Source of the DNA: Metabacillus halosaccharovorans | GTDB lineage: Bacteria > Bacillota > Bacilli > Bacillales > Bacillaceae | Reading direction: 5' to 3' | Length of the DNA: 64,000 bases | Assembly (NCBI RefSeq): GCF_002019635.1 | Contig: NZ_KV917371.1 | Coordinates: 930,001 to 994,000, forward strand | Program-made: the position numbers and the translations under genes | Notes under the pieces: generated by a model | Seen by the model: only the letters and a program-made list of their open reading frames with translations | Database searches by the model: none | What the model was told of the DNA's origin: nothing | Part shown: positions 25,633 to 35,386 of the stretch, one piece after another | Position numbering within the stretch: position 1 is the first letter of the stretch | Layout of the letters: each line of letters starts with the position of its first letter

Positions 25633-26298
25633 ATGAAGTTACCTAGTCTGTGTTTTATCGCTTTATCTTTCATCTTACTAATGGGCTGTGCAACAACTGA
25701 CACAACTCAAGCCAACTCTACAAATGACACAAATAAAGAAGAATCTTCGTCAAGCTCAAATAAGAGTGATGAATCATCGAAGTCATCAGTTCTAACTGAA
25801 GAAGAATTAATGGGAGAAGTTTATACAGTTGCTTCGGACGAAGCTCCTACTGGTTATATTCTTGAAGGCATCCAACCCGCTAAGATCACAGGAAAAGAGT
25901 ATTCTGACTTTGTTGTAATTTTCAAACACGAAAAAGAACCTTTGATTCAATTTCCTGTCGTCAAGGCTTTTTCATATCAAGAAGGCGAGTGGCTTTCATT
26001 TTCTATTTTAAATGAAGAAGACAATGCGGGCTCTTCTCTAGCCATAGGTGGAATACACCCTTTCATTTCTCCTGACCAAGAAGAGGTTATTTTAAATGAA
26101 TCCGAAGGTAGTGGTGGCTTTATGAGTTTATACATAATCGGCAGTAAGGACGGAAATACAATAGAGTTACTGCACAAAACGGAACCTCTCCCAGAAGGCG
26201 CATTTTCTTATGAAAATGGCGAACTGAAAATATTAGACTTAGACTCAAACTCTGAAACAACAATGAAATGGGATAATGAATCGAAAACCTTTAAATAA
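25633..26298 (+). CDS. Lipoprotein of unknown function
   Basis: 221 residues, ATG behind AGGAGG. Lipobox LLMGC at about 16-20. Residues 21-60 are a Ser/Asn/Lys-rich linker. The rest is a beta-rich domain (YSDFVVIFKHEKEPL, SSLAIGGIHPFISPDQEEV, GGFMSLYIIGSKDG). I do not recognise the family. Single gene with its own terminator. Confidence 0.75.
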   Translation: MKLPSLCFIALSFILLMGCATTDTTQANSTNDTNKEESSSSSNKSDESSKSSVLTEEELMGEVYTVASDEAPTGYILEGIQPAKITGKEYSDFVVIFKHEKEPLIQFPVVKAFSYQEGEWLSFSILNEEDNAGSSLAIGGIHPFISPDQEEVILNESEGSGGFMSLYIIGSKDGNTIELLHKTEPLPEGAFSYENGELKILDLDSNSETTMKWDNESKTFK

Positions 26299-26329
26299 AA
26301 TAATATCTATTCAACCTACTTTAATAAAA

Positions 26330-26372
26330 AACCTGAATGGAGATTGTTAGCATACGAATCCATTCGGGTTTT
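26330..26372 (+). terminator. Intrinsic terminator
   Basis: A 12-bp stem (AACCTGAATGGA with TCCATTCGGGTT, one G-T pair) is followed by a short T tract. Confidence 0.8.
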
Positions 26373-26456
26373 AAAATTTTCTCATACAAGTCGTAGTTTG
26401 TTTTTCTATCTGGCTAAGGTAGATTCCATCTTCTCCCCCAACCTTTATAAAATAAC

Positions 26457-26488
26457 AAAAAAAAAGAGCCAAACGGCTCCAAGTTTTT
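26457..26488. terminator. Bidirectional terminator
   Basis: GAGCC and GGCTC arms near 26466-26480 are flanked by A and T tracts, before the stop of the LprI-like gene. Confidence 0.7.
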
Positions 26489-26537
26489 TTATAATCGCAC
26501 TTCGATTAATGAATAAGCATTAATTTATTTATGGTTA

Positions 26538-27140
26538 TTACTTCATAAACTTCTCTACTAATTCATAACATCTCTCTTTTGTCGTATTTGCGAGAGAGGC
26601 TACATATTCCAGTGATTCCATCGTTCCACCTTCAAACTGGCTTGCATCTTTTTTTGCAGTCTCATCTCTGTATGTGACCCATTTTCTTTGTTCTTGTCGT
26701 AGTTTTTCCATTTCATTGCTAGAGAGTTGCTTTTCTAGCACCTGGTAGATTTCATTTAATACTTGATCCCATTTATCTAAAATCACTTCTTCTGATTTTG
26801 TCATTCCTATTGTTGTATCATCATCGTTATTCCTAATTTCAGTTACTTCCTTCTCGATGCTTTTGAGCTTTTCTACGTATATCTGCTTATTTTCTTGACC
26901 TTTTTTTGTTTCATTGCTTTCATTTTCCTCTTCTGCTTTACGATCTGCTGGTTGCTCGGTTTCCTCTTTACTATCCGTTTCTACCGTAGGTTTTGTGTCC
27001 ACACTAGTCTCAGTATCATTCTCTTCAAGTACTTCTTCTTCTTCTTCATTCGCAATATCTTCAGAATTATCTACGTTAGCTTCATTGTTACATGCAACCA
27101 GGAAAACCAGAAGAGAAAGAGCAGCAAATAACTTATTCAA
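26538..27140 (-). CDS. Lipoprotein with LprI-like (DUF1311) domain
   Basis: 200 residues. Lipobox LVAC at about 14-17. A long acidic linker (Glu/Asp-rich, about 20-85) follows. The C-terminal 110 residues are helical with LDKWDQVLNEIYQVLEKQL and LRQEQRKWVTYRDETAKKDA, the pattern of the LprI/DUF1311 family. Members bind or inhibit lysozyme in some bacteria. Here only a membrane-tethered role can be stated. Confidence 0.82.
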   Translation of the reverse strand: MNKLFAALSLLVFLVACNNEANVDNSEDIANEEEEEVLEENDTETSVDTKPTVETDSKEETEQPADRKAEEENESNETKKGQENKQIYVEKLKSIEKEVTEIRNNDDDTTIGMTKSEEVILDKWDQVLNEIYQVLEKQLSSNEMEKLRQEQRKWVTYRDETAKKDASQFEGGTMESLEYVASLANTTKERCYELVEKFMK

Positions 27141-27275
27141 TGAAATAACTCCTTTCTTAATTTGAATACCTTTTACCTTCTATAAGGTACACCTTGTTTC
27201 TTCATTTTAAAAGAGACAAAAGGTATATTTATCCACGTTAGTTCAACCATAACAGTGCGGTAACTTTGTGCATAT

Positions 27276-27309
27276 AAAATAGCCACGTGATATATCGCGT
27301 GGCTATTTT
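27276..27309. terminator. Bidirectional terminator-like hairpin
   Basis: A perfect 12-bp stem (27276-27287 with 27298-27309) has A4 and T4 at its ends. It stands in the gene-free stretch 27141-27510, which shows nothing else. Confidence 0.7.
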
Positions 27310-27510
27310 CATCATTATTTCAATACTGACCTCAAGTATCATAATCAATGTAAGAAGAAAAAATAAGTCTTACCGAAATGTTCGATAATGGTTTAACCTC
27401 CTAAGTATTAAAAAAGGATGCTCTTAATGAAATATAGAAATCATCTTTATCTTACATATTTTTCATGTGTCAATATTCTTTGTATCTGGTTAGATATATG
27501 AAGAGTTATG

Positions 27511-28728
27511 TTATCGATCAAGCTGAACATTCGTATCAGGAAGAACGTAATATCCTCCACCTACTTCATATTTTCCATCCTCAATTCCATAGACCCTTAC
27601 TGTCTGCTTTGGTGCAAACTTTTTATAAAACCTGCCCTCTGGCGTATTAACAGTCATGTATTTCGTTTTCCCCCATACATGTCCAAAATAGTATAAAGTA
27701 TCTTTACCATTGCCTTTCAGAACATAATAGCCACCACCCACCTGGTAACGATCATCTTGAATTTCGTATACCTTTAGACCTTCACCTTTCTTTAATGTAC
27801 GATGAACCTTTCCTTGTGGGTTATATAATGCCATGCCTGCTTTTTGAATTAGTACACGGCCAATCCAAGGATACTTATCTGTCGTTTTTTTCACTTCAAC
27901 TTCTAATTCATAAGGGAAACTGGCTTTATTAACGTTGATGTATTCTGCAAGTTCTAAGAAGTATGTACCTGCTTTTAGAGAAACCTCATTTATCCGGTCA
28001 GCACCTTTAACTGGTAATTCGTTAAGCAGATGGTCAATAAATATCTGTTTACCAGAGGAATCGTAGATTCTAAGGTTTCCATAGCTATTTGGATATTTTC
28101 TATGTTTGATTATAATCGTACTATCCTTAGTGAGTGTGAATTTATAGGTATCTCCATCATCTGTTCTTGGATTTGTTACAAAAAAACCTTTATAACGCTT
28201 ATTAAACTCCATATTATTCGCTAAATCCCAAGTATCATTATCTTCTTTCTCATAATAATTACCTGGTTCAAAAGAAACGCTAAAATGATATGTAACATCT
28301 AATATATTTGTTCCTGCGGATAATTCAAGATAATATGTCCCTGCAGGTAAACCTACTTGACCTGTCTCGTCTTCTATCAGACTAGGATCTGAAGTATATT
28401 TTAAATATTCATTATTCACCTTTCCATTTGAAAGTTTAACCGCTACAATACCACTCACATGATTACTGTCTACATTTACTGTAACAACTCCACTTGAAGG
28501 CAGTTGGATCTTATAAATATCCTTTGAGCCCCTTCTAAAGCCATCATCCGCAAATGTGGATTGATATTCCTTGTTAAGCTCTATCGGTGTCGCCGAAGAA
28601 TAAATCTCATTAGGCTCCTGATTGATATTTGAATATCCACGGCTTACTTCTGCCTGAACCTGTGTAGCTGATGGTAAAAATATAAGTGAAAATATTGCAA
28701 TTGTTAAGATGGTTAGTAGATTTTTCAT
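27511..28728 (-). CDS. Secreted protein with PPC-like domains and SH3-like tail
   Basis: 405 residues, start behind AGGAGG. Signal peptide about 1-26 (VQA). Two PPC-like beta domains follow (PNEIYSATPIELNKEY region, then KEDNDTWDLANNMEFNKRYK), with the AGTYYLEL and AGTYFLEL end strands. The tail (about 285-405) holds two SH3-like units with RYQVGGGYYV and KYEVGGGYYV, closely like the 6138-7634 protein. No SbsC-type anchor and no catalytic motif. It has no visible riboswitch. A binding role at the cell surface is inferred. Confidence 0.83.
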   Translation of the reverse strand: MKNLLTILTIAIFSLIFLPSATQVQAEVSRGYSNINQEPNEIYSSATPIELNKEYQSTFADDGFRRGSKDIYKIQLPSSGVVTVNVDSNHVSGIVAVKLSNGKVNNEYLKYTSDPSLIEDETGQVGLPAGTYYLELSAGTNILDVTYHFSVSFEPGNYYEKEDNDTWDLANNMEFNKRYKGFFVTNPRTDDGDTYKFTLTKDSTIIIKHRKYPNSYGNLRIYDSSGKQIFIDHLLNELPVKGADRINEVSLKAGTYFLELAEYINVNKASFPYELEVEVKKTTDKYPWIGRVLIQKAGMALYNPQGKVHRTLKKGEGLKVYEIQDDRYQVGGGYYVLKGNGKDTLYYFGHVWGKTKYMTVNTPEGRFYKKFAPKQTVRVYGIEDGKYEVGGGYYVLPDTNVQLDR

Positions 28729-29006
28729 TTATGTCCTCCTAAACTATTTTCTATTAGTATTTTACTATAATGGTAGTATTTGTGAATACAATCGACAAAT
28801 TCTATCATTATTTTTGTGGTTCCTAATCCCTAAACTATTGTTATTATCTTCAAAATAATTTACTTATAGGAACCCATTCAATATATCCATAATTCTGGTT
28901 TTATACGATAAAACAAAGCTATTTTATAAATATTTAAAAAACATTTACAACCTCAATACAAATAAGTAAAATAATACCATAGTACTAATTCCAAAGGAGA
29001 ATGAAA

Positions 29007-29189
29007 TTGTATACTCTTACTTTATTACAATTAGACTCTAAAAGAGATTTATTAATGGAAATTGATCAATTAAAATTGAACTTAATTAAAACTGCTCTCC
29101 TTTATGGAATAAACCATCCATTTACTATCTCAACCAGTCAAGATTTGGATAAATTAATTATTGAATACCAAAAGCTAGCAATAAAATAG
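29007..29189 (+). CDS. Spo0E-like sporulation regulator
   Basis: TTG 29007 is preferred: AAAGGAG lies 7 nt upstream, while ATG 29001 is too close to it. About 60 residues. The end IDQLKLNLIKTALLYG and STSQDLDKLIIEYQKL carries the S-Q-x-L-D motif of Spo0E-type phosphatases. These remove phosphate from Spo0A and delay sporulation. Small helical hairpin, cytoplasmic. Confidence 0.82.
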   Translation: MYTLTLLQLDSKRDLLMEIDQLKLNLIKTALLYGINHPFTISTSQDLDKLIIEYQKLAIK

Positions 29190-29393
29190 TAATAGCTAAC
29201 TTTTTCCTTATTGTTTTATAAGTAAGAACTGACCCGCTTGCTTTGAGTTTACCTCCAATTTGAAAAGCATAAAACATATAGATCTACACACAAAAAAAGG
29301 TGAGCTGTAAGCCCACCGATACTTCACAATACTGTACACCTTTTTTCATCAATAAAGAAGGCCCAAGGACATTTCCCCGTCTCTCCTAAGTAC

Positions 29394-29902
29394 TTATTCT
29401 ATTATTCTTTCTGTCGTTCTATCCTCTGCCCATGAATTATGATATACAATCGCAGCACGTTTCATGTTAACTGCTATGGCTTTATTTATTTCAATAACAA
29501 AGGTTCTAGGACTAGCATCACTTGTACAATTTCCACTATAATTTCCGGTTAGATAAAATACGATTTCTCCTATATAAGAATTTACTGTTGTTTTGGTTAG
29601 GTTATAGGGACATGAACCCGATTCAAATATGCTTACAAAATAATAGTCATAATTCTGAAAATCTACACTAGGTGGCTTTTTTTCCAAGCGAAAATAACTC
29701 CAATTTTTATTGAATTGTTCTAGGTTTGTTGATCTATACACATGAGATGTTAAATTTGGAGATTCATCTTCTCGACCCCTTTTTCTATTGCAATTACATG
29801 TCTGAAGCCTTCATCTCCTTCCTCAAGATTCACTTCTTTTTCGTTAGAACACCCAATAACAACACTTAATAAGAAAAAAGTAAAAACAAGTACCCTAATC
29901 AT
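29394..29902 (-). pseudogene. Lipoprotein gene, frameshifted
   Basis: ATG 29902 opens a lipoprotein start (MIRVLVFTFFLLSVVIGC). The frame ends early after EKGVEKMNLQI. A second frame carries on as EDESPNLTSHVYRSTNLEQF to 29394. Adding one A in an A5 run joins them as IEKRGREDESPNL. The rest is a beta-rich domain with two cysteines (GSCPYNL, SGNCTSDAS). Family unknown. Homopolymer error or real mutation cannot be told apart. Confidence 0.65.
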
Positions 29903-29980
29903 TCATTACACACATAAGCCTATATTGCAACTCGTTCAAAGATTAGAAGATTTTATAATTTGTTTTAACAAATAAAAACA

Positions 29981-30084
29981 AGAGAGTATATGGACTATAC
30001 TCTCTGCAAAAAAGACAAACCTTATTCATTTTTAAAAAGTGGCATATAAAACAAACAGAGATAAGTAAATTATCTCTGTTTGTT
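29981..30084 (-). terminator. Double hairpin terminator of the S-layer gene
   Basis: The first hairpin, 30050-30064 with 30070-30084, has a perfect 15-bp stem just past the stop codon. A second, AGAGAGTATA with TATACTCTCT (29981-30005), follows and leads into a T-rich tract. Two hairpins in series suit a very highly transcribed gene. Confidence 0.8.
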
Positions 30085-30101
30085 ATGTTGGTAATATTTT
30101 A

Positions 30102-32765
30102 TTATTTATTAATAGTTACTCCAGCTTTTTGTGCATTTAATGCAGCATCAGTAACATCGATATCAGTTGTTGCTACAGTAGTTAATTTTGCTACTGTAGA
30201 AGCATCAGTTACAGTAAGAACAAGCTTACCTTGAGAAACTTCAAATGAGTTGATTGCTACAGAAGCCCCTTTGCTATCGAATAATTGGATTTCATCAGAG
30301 ATAGATTCTGTATTAGCAATTGCAGCAATTGCTTCAGAATAAGTTACTGTTAACTTAGTTAGGTCAGTTGCAACGAATGATGTCGCAACAGGAGCAGCGT
30401 TATCAGTAACAGCAATTTCAGAAATAAATGAGTTAGAAGTTTGGTTTTCTAGACTTTGTACACCATTTACACGGAAGATTGCTTTAGTATCACTAGATGT
30501 TACAAATCCTTTTGGTAATTCAATTACTACTTTAGTTTGATCTACAGATCCATCATTATTTTTCACAAACGATACCTTTGTATCAGATGGAAGAGTAGTA
30601 CCATTTACTTGGTATGCTGCTGCATTAAGAGCAGAACCAGTGCCAGTTGCTTTAACTTTCACACCGAAGTCAACAGTCACAACGTTGTCTGTAGCACCTG
30701 CACTTACGATATTAAATGTTGTTTCAACTGGTTTTGTAGGATCTACAACTTCAACTTCAGTTGAATATTTTGCACTCTTATTTTTTGCAAGTGATTTATC
30801 AACTACTAAACCTTCAGCAAAATCAAATCCATATTTGTCTGCTTTAAGCCCATTAACAAATGTAAATACTACTTTCTTAGCATCTTCTGAAGAGATGTTA
30901 GCAGTTGCTACATTTCCAAGTGATAAAATTTCTCCTTTAGCATTAACAACAGCTACCTTAGAAGAATCTAAAGAAGTTACTTCTTCAGTAAATGTCACTG
31001 TAAATCCAGTTACTTTACCATCTTTCACAGTGTTTTCAACATTTGCTACTGCTGGAGCTACTGTGTCTTTAGATACTGTAACAGTATTTGTAATTGCAGC
31101 AGAGTTTTTATTACCTAGTGTATCAACTAAAGCTTCTTTTGCAACTGTTAATGTTACTGTATCAGAGTTAGATCCTTTGAATAGGTATGCACTATTTAAT
31201 GTAACAGTGTACTCTTTATTGTTTTTAGGGTTAACAACTGCTGAGCTTACAACATTAGCATTGAACGTTCCAACTTTTCCAGTTATAGCTAAAGTGTTAC
31301 CAGCTAGTGCTTTATCAAGAGTAACTTTAACTGTGTTTTCACCAGTTGCTTCAACACTTGTTACAGAAGGAGCATTGCTATCAACAGAAACTGTTAATGG
31401 AGCCGATTGAACATCTTTAATATTTCCAGCTGCATCTTCAGCATTTACTACTGTCACATCATATGATTTAGTAGCATCTAAGTTAACAGCTACAGTTGCA
31501 GTGTTACCACTAACTACAGGAGTATAGTTGGCACCAGCAATTTTAACATTATCAATTGACTTAACATCTTCGTCAAACGTTAAAGTAATAGAAGTAACTT
31601 TATCTTTTGTATCCTTAACAGTTGCTTTAGCTTCAGTTACAACTGGAGCAGTTTTATCTGCTACTGTAACTTTTTCATTTACCGGGCTTAAGAATTTGCC
31701 GTTTGTACCTTTAACAGTTTCAAAAGGTACCTTAACTGTATATTCACCTTTGAAGAAGTTAGTAGCAGAAAGTGTTAATGTTTTACCATCTTCACTTAAT
31801 TTTTGAGAAACAGTACCTGCGTTAGCAGCACCTTCACCAGTGACTAATGTGATTACATCGTTTTTAGCAGCATTAGTTAATGTTTTAGCATCAATAGCAG
31901 CACTGAATTCAACTTCAATAGTTTTTGCATTAACTGCATTTACAGATTTAACTACAGGAGCTACTTTTTCTTCATAGCTAGCAACTACAGTCATTTCAGC
32001 TGAACGTAATTGAGATTCAATAGCAGGTAGATCTGGGTATACATCAGTTCTGTCTGGATATAATGCTCTACCAGCTTCTTTAATTTCAACAGCGCGGACT
32101 TTAAGACGCTCTAAAACTTTGAAGTTGTCAGCAGCTTTTTCAAGCTCACCAGCTGCAACTTGATCAGCGATTTCGCCCATTAATTCATATTGAGATACTT
32201 CATAGATTACTGCTTCGCGAGCGAATTTAGCATCTAGTAAGTAAGAAGATTGTAATGCTTCACGTACTTCAGAACCGTAAACTTTACCAATTACTCTTTC
32301 TGCTTTTCTGATTGTAGCAGATAAGTTGTTGTAAACTTCTACAGTTTCGTCAGTGATTTCACCAGCTTCAACGTGCTCTGCAAGAGCTGCAGTAGCTTCA
32401 GCTAGATCGCCTTTTACGAATTTTACTGCATCGATGTAGTAAGCAGCTTTTAAGCGGTTTGCATCAGCAGCTGCTACACGAGCAGATAATAGTGATTTTT
32501 GGCTACCAGTTAAAGTAGCAACTTGAGCTTTAGCGCTCTCGATTGATTTTTTTGCTTTGTTAAAAGCTGCAGAGAAATCAGCAGATACTTCAAGGTTAGT
32601 ACTTCTGTAGAACTTACCAAGAGCGATTGCATCCTTTTCTGCTTGTACTACTGCTGTTTCAACTTGTGAAGCTGATGCAGCACTTGCTGGGTTTGCAGCA
32701 ACTACTGCTGATGCAGCAACTGCAGCTGTTAAACCTAGTTGTTTAGCAACTTTCTTTTTAGACAT
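30102..32765 (-). CDS. S-layer protein, SbsC type
   Basis: 887 residues, ATG behind AAGGGG. Signal peptide 1-29 (ASA). Long-form wall-anchor domain about 30-265, with VIGKVYGSEVREAL and VIYEVSQYEL matching SbsC of Geobacillus stearothermophilus as remembered. The rest is a row of about six Ig-like domains (for example VKSVNAVNAKTIEVEFSAAI, DKTAPVVTEA, VAPAVANVENTV). Very Ala/Val/Thr/Lys-rich, few aromatic residues, and strongly biased codons, all signs of high expression. It forms, or is part of, the surface lattice and binds a wall polysaccharide through the first domain. The neighbouring polysaccharide genes fit. Confidence 0.9.
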   Translation of the reverse strand: MSKKKVAKQLGLTAAVAASAVVAANPASAASASQVETAVVQAEKDAIALGKFYRSTNLEVSADFSAAFNKAKKSIESAKAQVATLTGSQKSLLSARVAAADANRLKAAYYIDAVKFVKGDLAEATAALAEHVEAGEITDETVEVYNNLSATIRKAERVIGKVYGSEVREALQSSYLLDAKFAREAVIYEVSQYELMGEIADQVAAGELEKAADNFKVLERLKVRAVEIKEAGRALYPDRTDVYPDLPAIESQLRSAEMTVVASYEEKVAPVVKSVNAVNAKTIEVEFSAAIDAKTLTNAAKNDVITLVTGEGAANAGTVSQKLSEDGKTLTLSATNFFKGEYTVKVPFETVKGTNGKFLSPVNEKVTVADKTAPVVTEAKATVKDTKDKVTSITLTFDEDVKSIDNVKIAGANYTPVVSGNTATVAVNLDATKSYDVTVVNAEDAAGNIKDVQSAPLTVSVDSNAPSVTSVEATGENTVKVTLDKALAGNTLAITGKVGTFNANVVSSAVVNPKNNKEYTVTLNSAYLFKGSNSDTVTLTVAKEALVDTLGNKNSAAITNTVTVSKDTVAPAVANVENTVKDGKVTGFTVTFTEEVTSLDSSKVAVVNAKGEILSLGNVATANISSEDAKKVVFTFVNGLKADKYGFDFAEGLVVDKSLAKNKSAKYSTEVEVVDPTKPVETTFNIVSAGATDNVVTVDFGVKVKATGTGSALNAAAYQVNGTTLPSDTKVSFVKNNDGSVDQTKVVIELPKGFVTSSDTKAIFRVNGVQSLENQTSNSFISEIAVTDNAAPVATSFVATDLTKLTVTYSEAIAAIANTESISDEIQLFDSKGASVAINSFEVSQGKLVLTVTDASTVAKLTTVATTDIDVTDAALNAQKAGVTINK

Positions 32766-32807
32766 TGTGTGTGTTCCCCTTTCGAGTTTGAAAAAATTAT
32801 TGTTTTT

Positions 32808-32849
32808 ATTAATAGGAGATTTTCGTTTCGCAACTAAATTCCTATTAAT
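32808..32849 (-). promoter_or_regulatory. 5' leader hairpin of S-layer mRNA
   Basis: A perfect 10-bp inverted repeat ATTAATAGGA / TCCTATTAAT lies 43-84 nt upstream of the S-layer start codon. Stable 5' hairpins protect mRNA in Bacillus; that role is inferred. The leader region 32766-33114 is otherwise AT-rich and gene-free. Confidence 0.55.
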
Positions 32850-33114
32850 CTACAAACTATCTAGCTATATTCTCCTGTACATTTAGAAATTATTTCATAT
32901 ATTGAGAGAAATTTCAACTATTAATTAGTATATTTTTTCCTTCAATATGTAAGTCTTTCTATTAGAAGAATACATTACCAATAATATAACATATTACGGA
33001 AGATTTCTAGTACTTTCGACTATTTTTCTCTGCCAATTACTACTAGTTTAATATTCCATAAAAATATTAATCACTACTAATATGCTCGGATAGCTGTTTT
33101 AAAGATCTTTATTT

Positions 33115-33155
33115 CAATAAAAAAACCTTACGTCATTATTATCGACATAAGGTTG
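33115..33155 (-). terminator. Intrinsic terminator of the polysaccharide operon
   Basis: AACCTTA (33125-33131) pairs with TAAGGTT (33149-33155), with inner GTC/GAC pairs and T6 after it on the minus strand. It follows the UDP-glucose dehydrogenase gene. Confidence 0.8.
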
Positions 33156-33171
33156 GTATTATTTAGATATT

Positions 33172-34482
33172 TTATAAATTATAAATGGATTTTCTTCCAA
33201 TTGAGTGATATTCTACCTTGTGTTTTGCTACATCTTCCAAATCATAGCAATTACGCCCATCAAAGATGATTGGCTTGTCTAGCATGTTCACATAATCTTC
33301 AAGTTTAATCTCTTTTATTTCCTTCCACTCTGTTACGATAAAAACGATATCAGCCATCTCTATCGCTTCTTTTGCTGAGTTCGTATAAACCGTTTCCTTA
33401 GGTAAAAGCTTTTTAGCATTTTCAGTCGCAATCGGATCATATCCAACTACTTTGGCACCTTCATTAACCAATTCATGACTAAGGGTAATAGATGCCGCCT
33501 CACGCATATCATCTGTGTTTGGTTTAAAGGCAAGGCCTAGTAAAGCAACTGTTTTCCCTTCAAGTGATCCAAAACGCTCTTTCGCTTTCTTCACAAGTAA
33601 ACGTTGTTGTTCATTGTTTACTTGAATAACTGATTTCAATAAATTGAATTCATGTTCCACAAAGCTTGCAATTTGAACTAGTGCATTTGTATCCTTTGGA
33701 AAACATGATCCTCCATATCCAATTCCCGCCTGCAAGAACTTATTACCGATTCTATCATCCATTCCCATACCTTGAGCAACATCACTGACATTTGCTCCTA
33801 ATTTTTCACATAGGTTGGAAATTTCATTGATAAAGCTGATTTTTGTTGCTAGAAATGCATTTGATGCATATTTAATCATTTCTGCACTTCGAATATCTGT
33901 TTTGTAGATCGGAATACCAAATGGCTTGTTTACTTCTTCAATTATAGCTGCTGCAGCCTCTGAGTCTGCACCAATGACAATTCGGTCTCCGTTAAATGTA
34001 TCAGATACAGCTGAACCTTCTCGTAGAAATTCAGGGTTTGATACAACCTCCACATTTAAATCTTTCACTAGATTTTCCAGAATGATTTGTTTAACTTTTT
34101 CATTCGTTCCAACAGGAACTGTACTTTTTGTCACAACAACAGCATTATCTTGCAGATTTTGGGCAATATCCTTTGCCACCTGCTCGATGAAGCGCAGATC
34201 TGCTGTCCCATCTTCTCTTTGTGGTGTTCCGACTGCAATATACACAACCTGTGCGTTTTGAAAGGCTTCTGCATGCTTGGTTGTGAAGTTCAAACGGCCG
34301 GCCTCATAGTTTTTTATCATAAGCTCTTCCAAGCCTGGTTCAAAGATTGGTGAAATTCCTTGCTTCATCCGCTGTACCTTTAATTCATCAATATCTACAC
34401 ATGTGACATGATGGCCGATATCGGATAGGCACACACCGGTGACAAGACCGACATAGCCTGTTCCTACAACCGTAATTTGCAT
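33172..34482 (-). CDS. tuaD: UDP-glucose 6-dehydrogenase
   Basis: Oxidises UDP-glucose to UDP-glucuronate with 2 NAD+. ATG 34482 gives MQITVVGTGYVGLVTGVCLS and has GGAGGT 7 nt upstream; a start at 34497 is less likely. NAD-binding fold at 1-30, then ATKISFINEISNLCEKLGAN. The catalytic cysteine is in GYGGSCFPKDTNAL, and the C-terminal UDP-binding domain has GLAFKPNTDDMREA. 436 residues, full length. It starts one base after the stop of the uridylyltransferase gene, so its substrate is made by its neighbour. Glucuronate would be a building block for a teichuronic-acid-like polymer. Confidence 0.95.
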   Translation of the reverse strand: MQITVVGTGYVGLVTGVCLSDIGHHVTCVDIDELKVQRMKQGISPIFEPGLEELMIKNYEAGRLNFTTKHAEAFQNAQVVYIAVGTPQREDGTADLRFIEQVAKDIAQNLQDNAVVVTKSTVPVGTNEKVKQIILENLVKDLNVEVVSNPEFLREGSAVSDTFNGDRIVIGADSEAAAAIIEEVNKPFGIPIYKTDIRSAEMIKYASNAFLATKISFINEISNLCEKLGANVSDVAQGMGMDDRIGNKFLQAGIGYGGSCFPKDTNALVQIASFVEHEFNLLKSVIQVNNEQQRLLVKKAKERFGSLEGKTVALLGLAFKPNTDDMREAASITLSHELVNEGAKVVGYDPIATENAKKLLPKETVYTNSAKEAIEMADIVFIVTEWKEIKEIKLEDYVNMLDKPIIFDGRNCYDLEDVAKHKVEYHSIGRKSIYNL

Positions 34483-34483
34483 A

Positions 34484-35371
34484 TTATTGACCTCCATTAT
34501 CCTTGCTGACTATTTCTTTTAAATAATCATAGACTTGATTTTTTAGATCATCACGCTGTAAAGCAAAATCTACAGAAGCTTTAATAAACCCGAATTTATC
34601 GCCTACATCGTAACGAACCCCGTTAAATGGGTACGCAACTACAGATTGGACATCATTTAAGATCTTTAATGCATCTGTTAATTGAATTTCTCCACCTGCA
34701 CCAGCCGGCAGGTCATCCAAAATGCTAAAGATATCAGGAGTTAAGATATAACGTCCCATAATTGCATAGTTTGATGGCGCATCTTTGACATCCGGCTTTT
34801 CAACTAATGAATCCACCGTAATGACTCCCGGCTTTTTTTGCTCCTCCATAGGCGCGATAATACCATACTTTGAGACATCCTCGTCAGGTACTGGCTGAAC
34901 CCCCACAACTGAGCACTCATATTTTTCATACATATCAATCAATTGCTTAGTACACGGAACATCTGATTTAACAATATCATCCCCTAATAATACGGCGAAA
35001 GGCTCGTTTCCAATAAAGCGGCTTGCACAATTAATAGCATGCCCAAGGCCTTTTGGTTCTTTTTGACGGATATAGTGAATATTAGCCAAATTAGAGATTT
35101 CCTGTACTTCAGCAAGAACCTTATCCTTGCCTTTTTTAGCTAGTGTTTCCTCCAGCTCATATGATTTATCAAAATGATCCTCGATCGCACGTTTTCCACG
35201 CCCGCTAACAATCATAATGTCTTCAATACCTGATGCAACAGCCTCTTCAATAATGTACTGAATTGTTGGCTTATCAACAATTGGCAGCATTTCCTTTGGC
35301 TGTGCCTTTGTTGCTGGTAAAAATCTCGTTCCTAACCCTGCTGCAGGGATTATCGCCTTACGTACTTTCAT
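34484..35371 (-). CDS. gtaB: UTP-glucose-1-phosphate uridylyltransferase
   Basis: Makes UDP-glucose from UTP and glucose 1-phosphate. 295 residues with the family signature [36 protein letters not shown], the [10 protein letters not shown] loop, and VEKPD. ATG behind GGGGAGGAG. Tightly spaced with UDP-glucose dehydrogenase. UDP-glucose also feeds teichoic acid glycosylation and glycolipids. Confidence 0.95.
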   Translation of the reverse strand: MKVRKAIIPAAGLGTRFLPATKAQPKEMLPIVDKPTIQYIIEEAVASGIEDIMIVSGRGKRAIEDHFDKSYELEETLAKKGKDKVLAEVQEISNLANIHYIRQKEPKGLGHAINCASRFIGNEPFAVLLGDDIVKSDVPCTKQLIDMYEKYECSVVGVQPVPDEDVSKYGIIAPMEEQKKPGVITVDSLVEKPDVKDAPSNYAIMGRYILTPDIFSILDDLPAGAGGEIQLTDALKILNDVQSVVAYPFNGVRYDVGDKFGFIKASVDFALQRDDLKNQVYDYLKEIVSKDNGGQ

Positions 35372-35386
35372 GGTATTTCTCCTCCC

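Noticed and set aside
30640-31410. 256-codon open frame on the plus strand, antisense to the S-layer gene
   Set aside because: It lies wholly within the biased, repetitive S-layer coding sequence, has no ribosome binding site, and its Thr/Ser/Val-rich translation mirrors the codons of the real gene.
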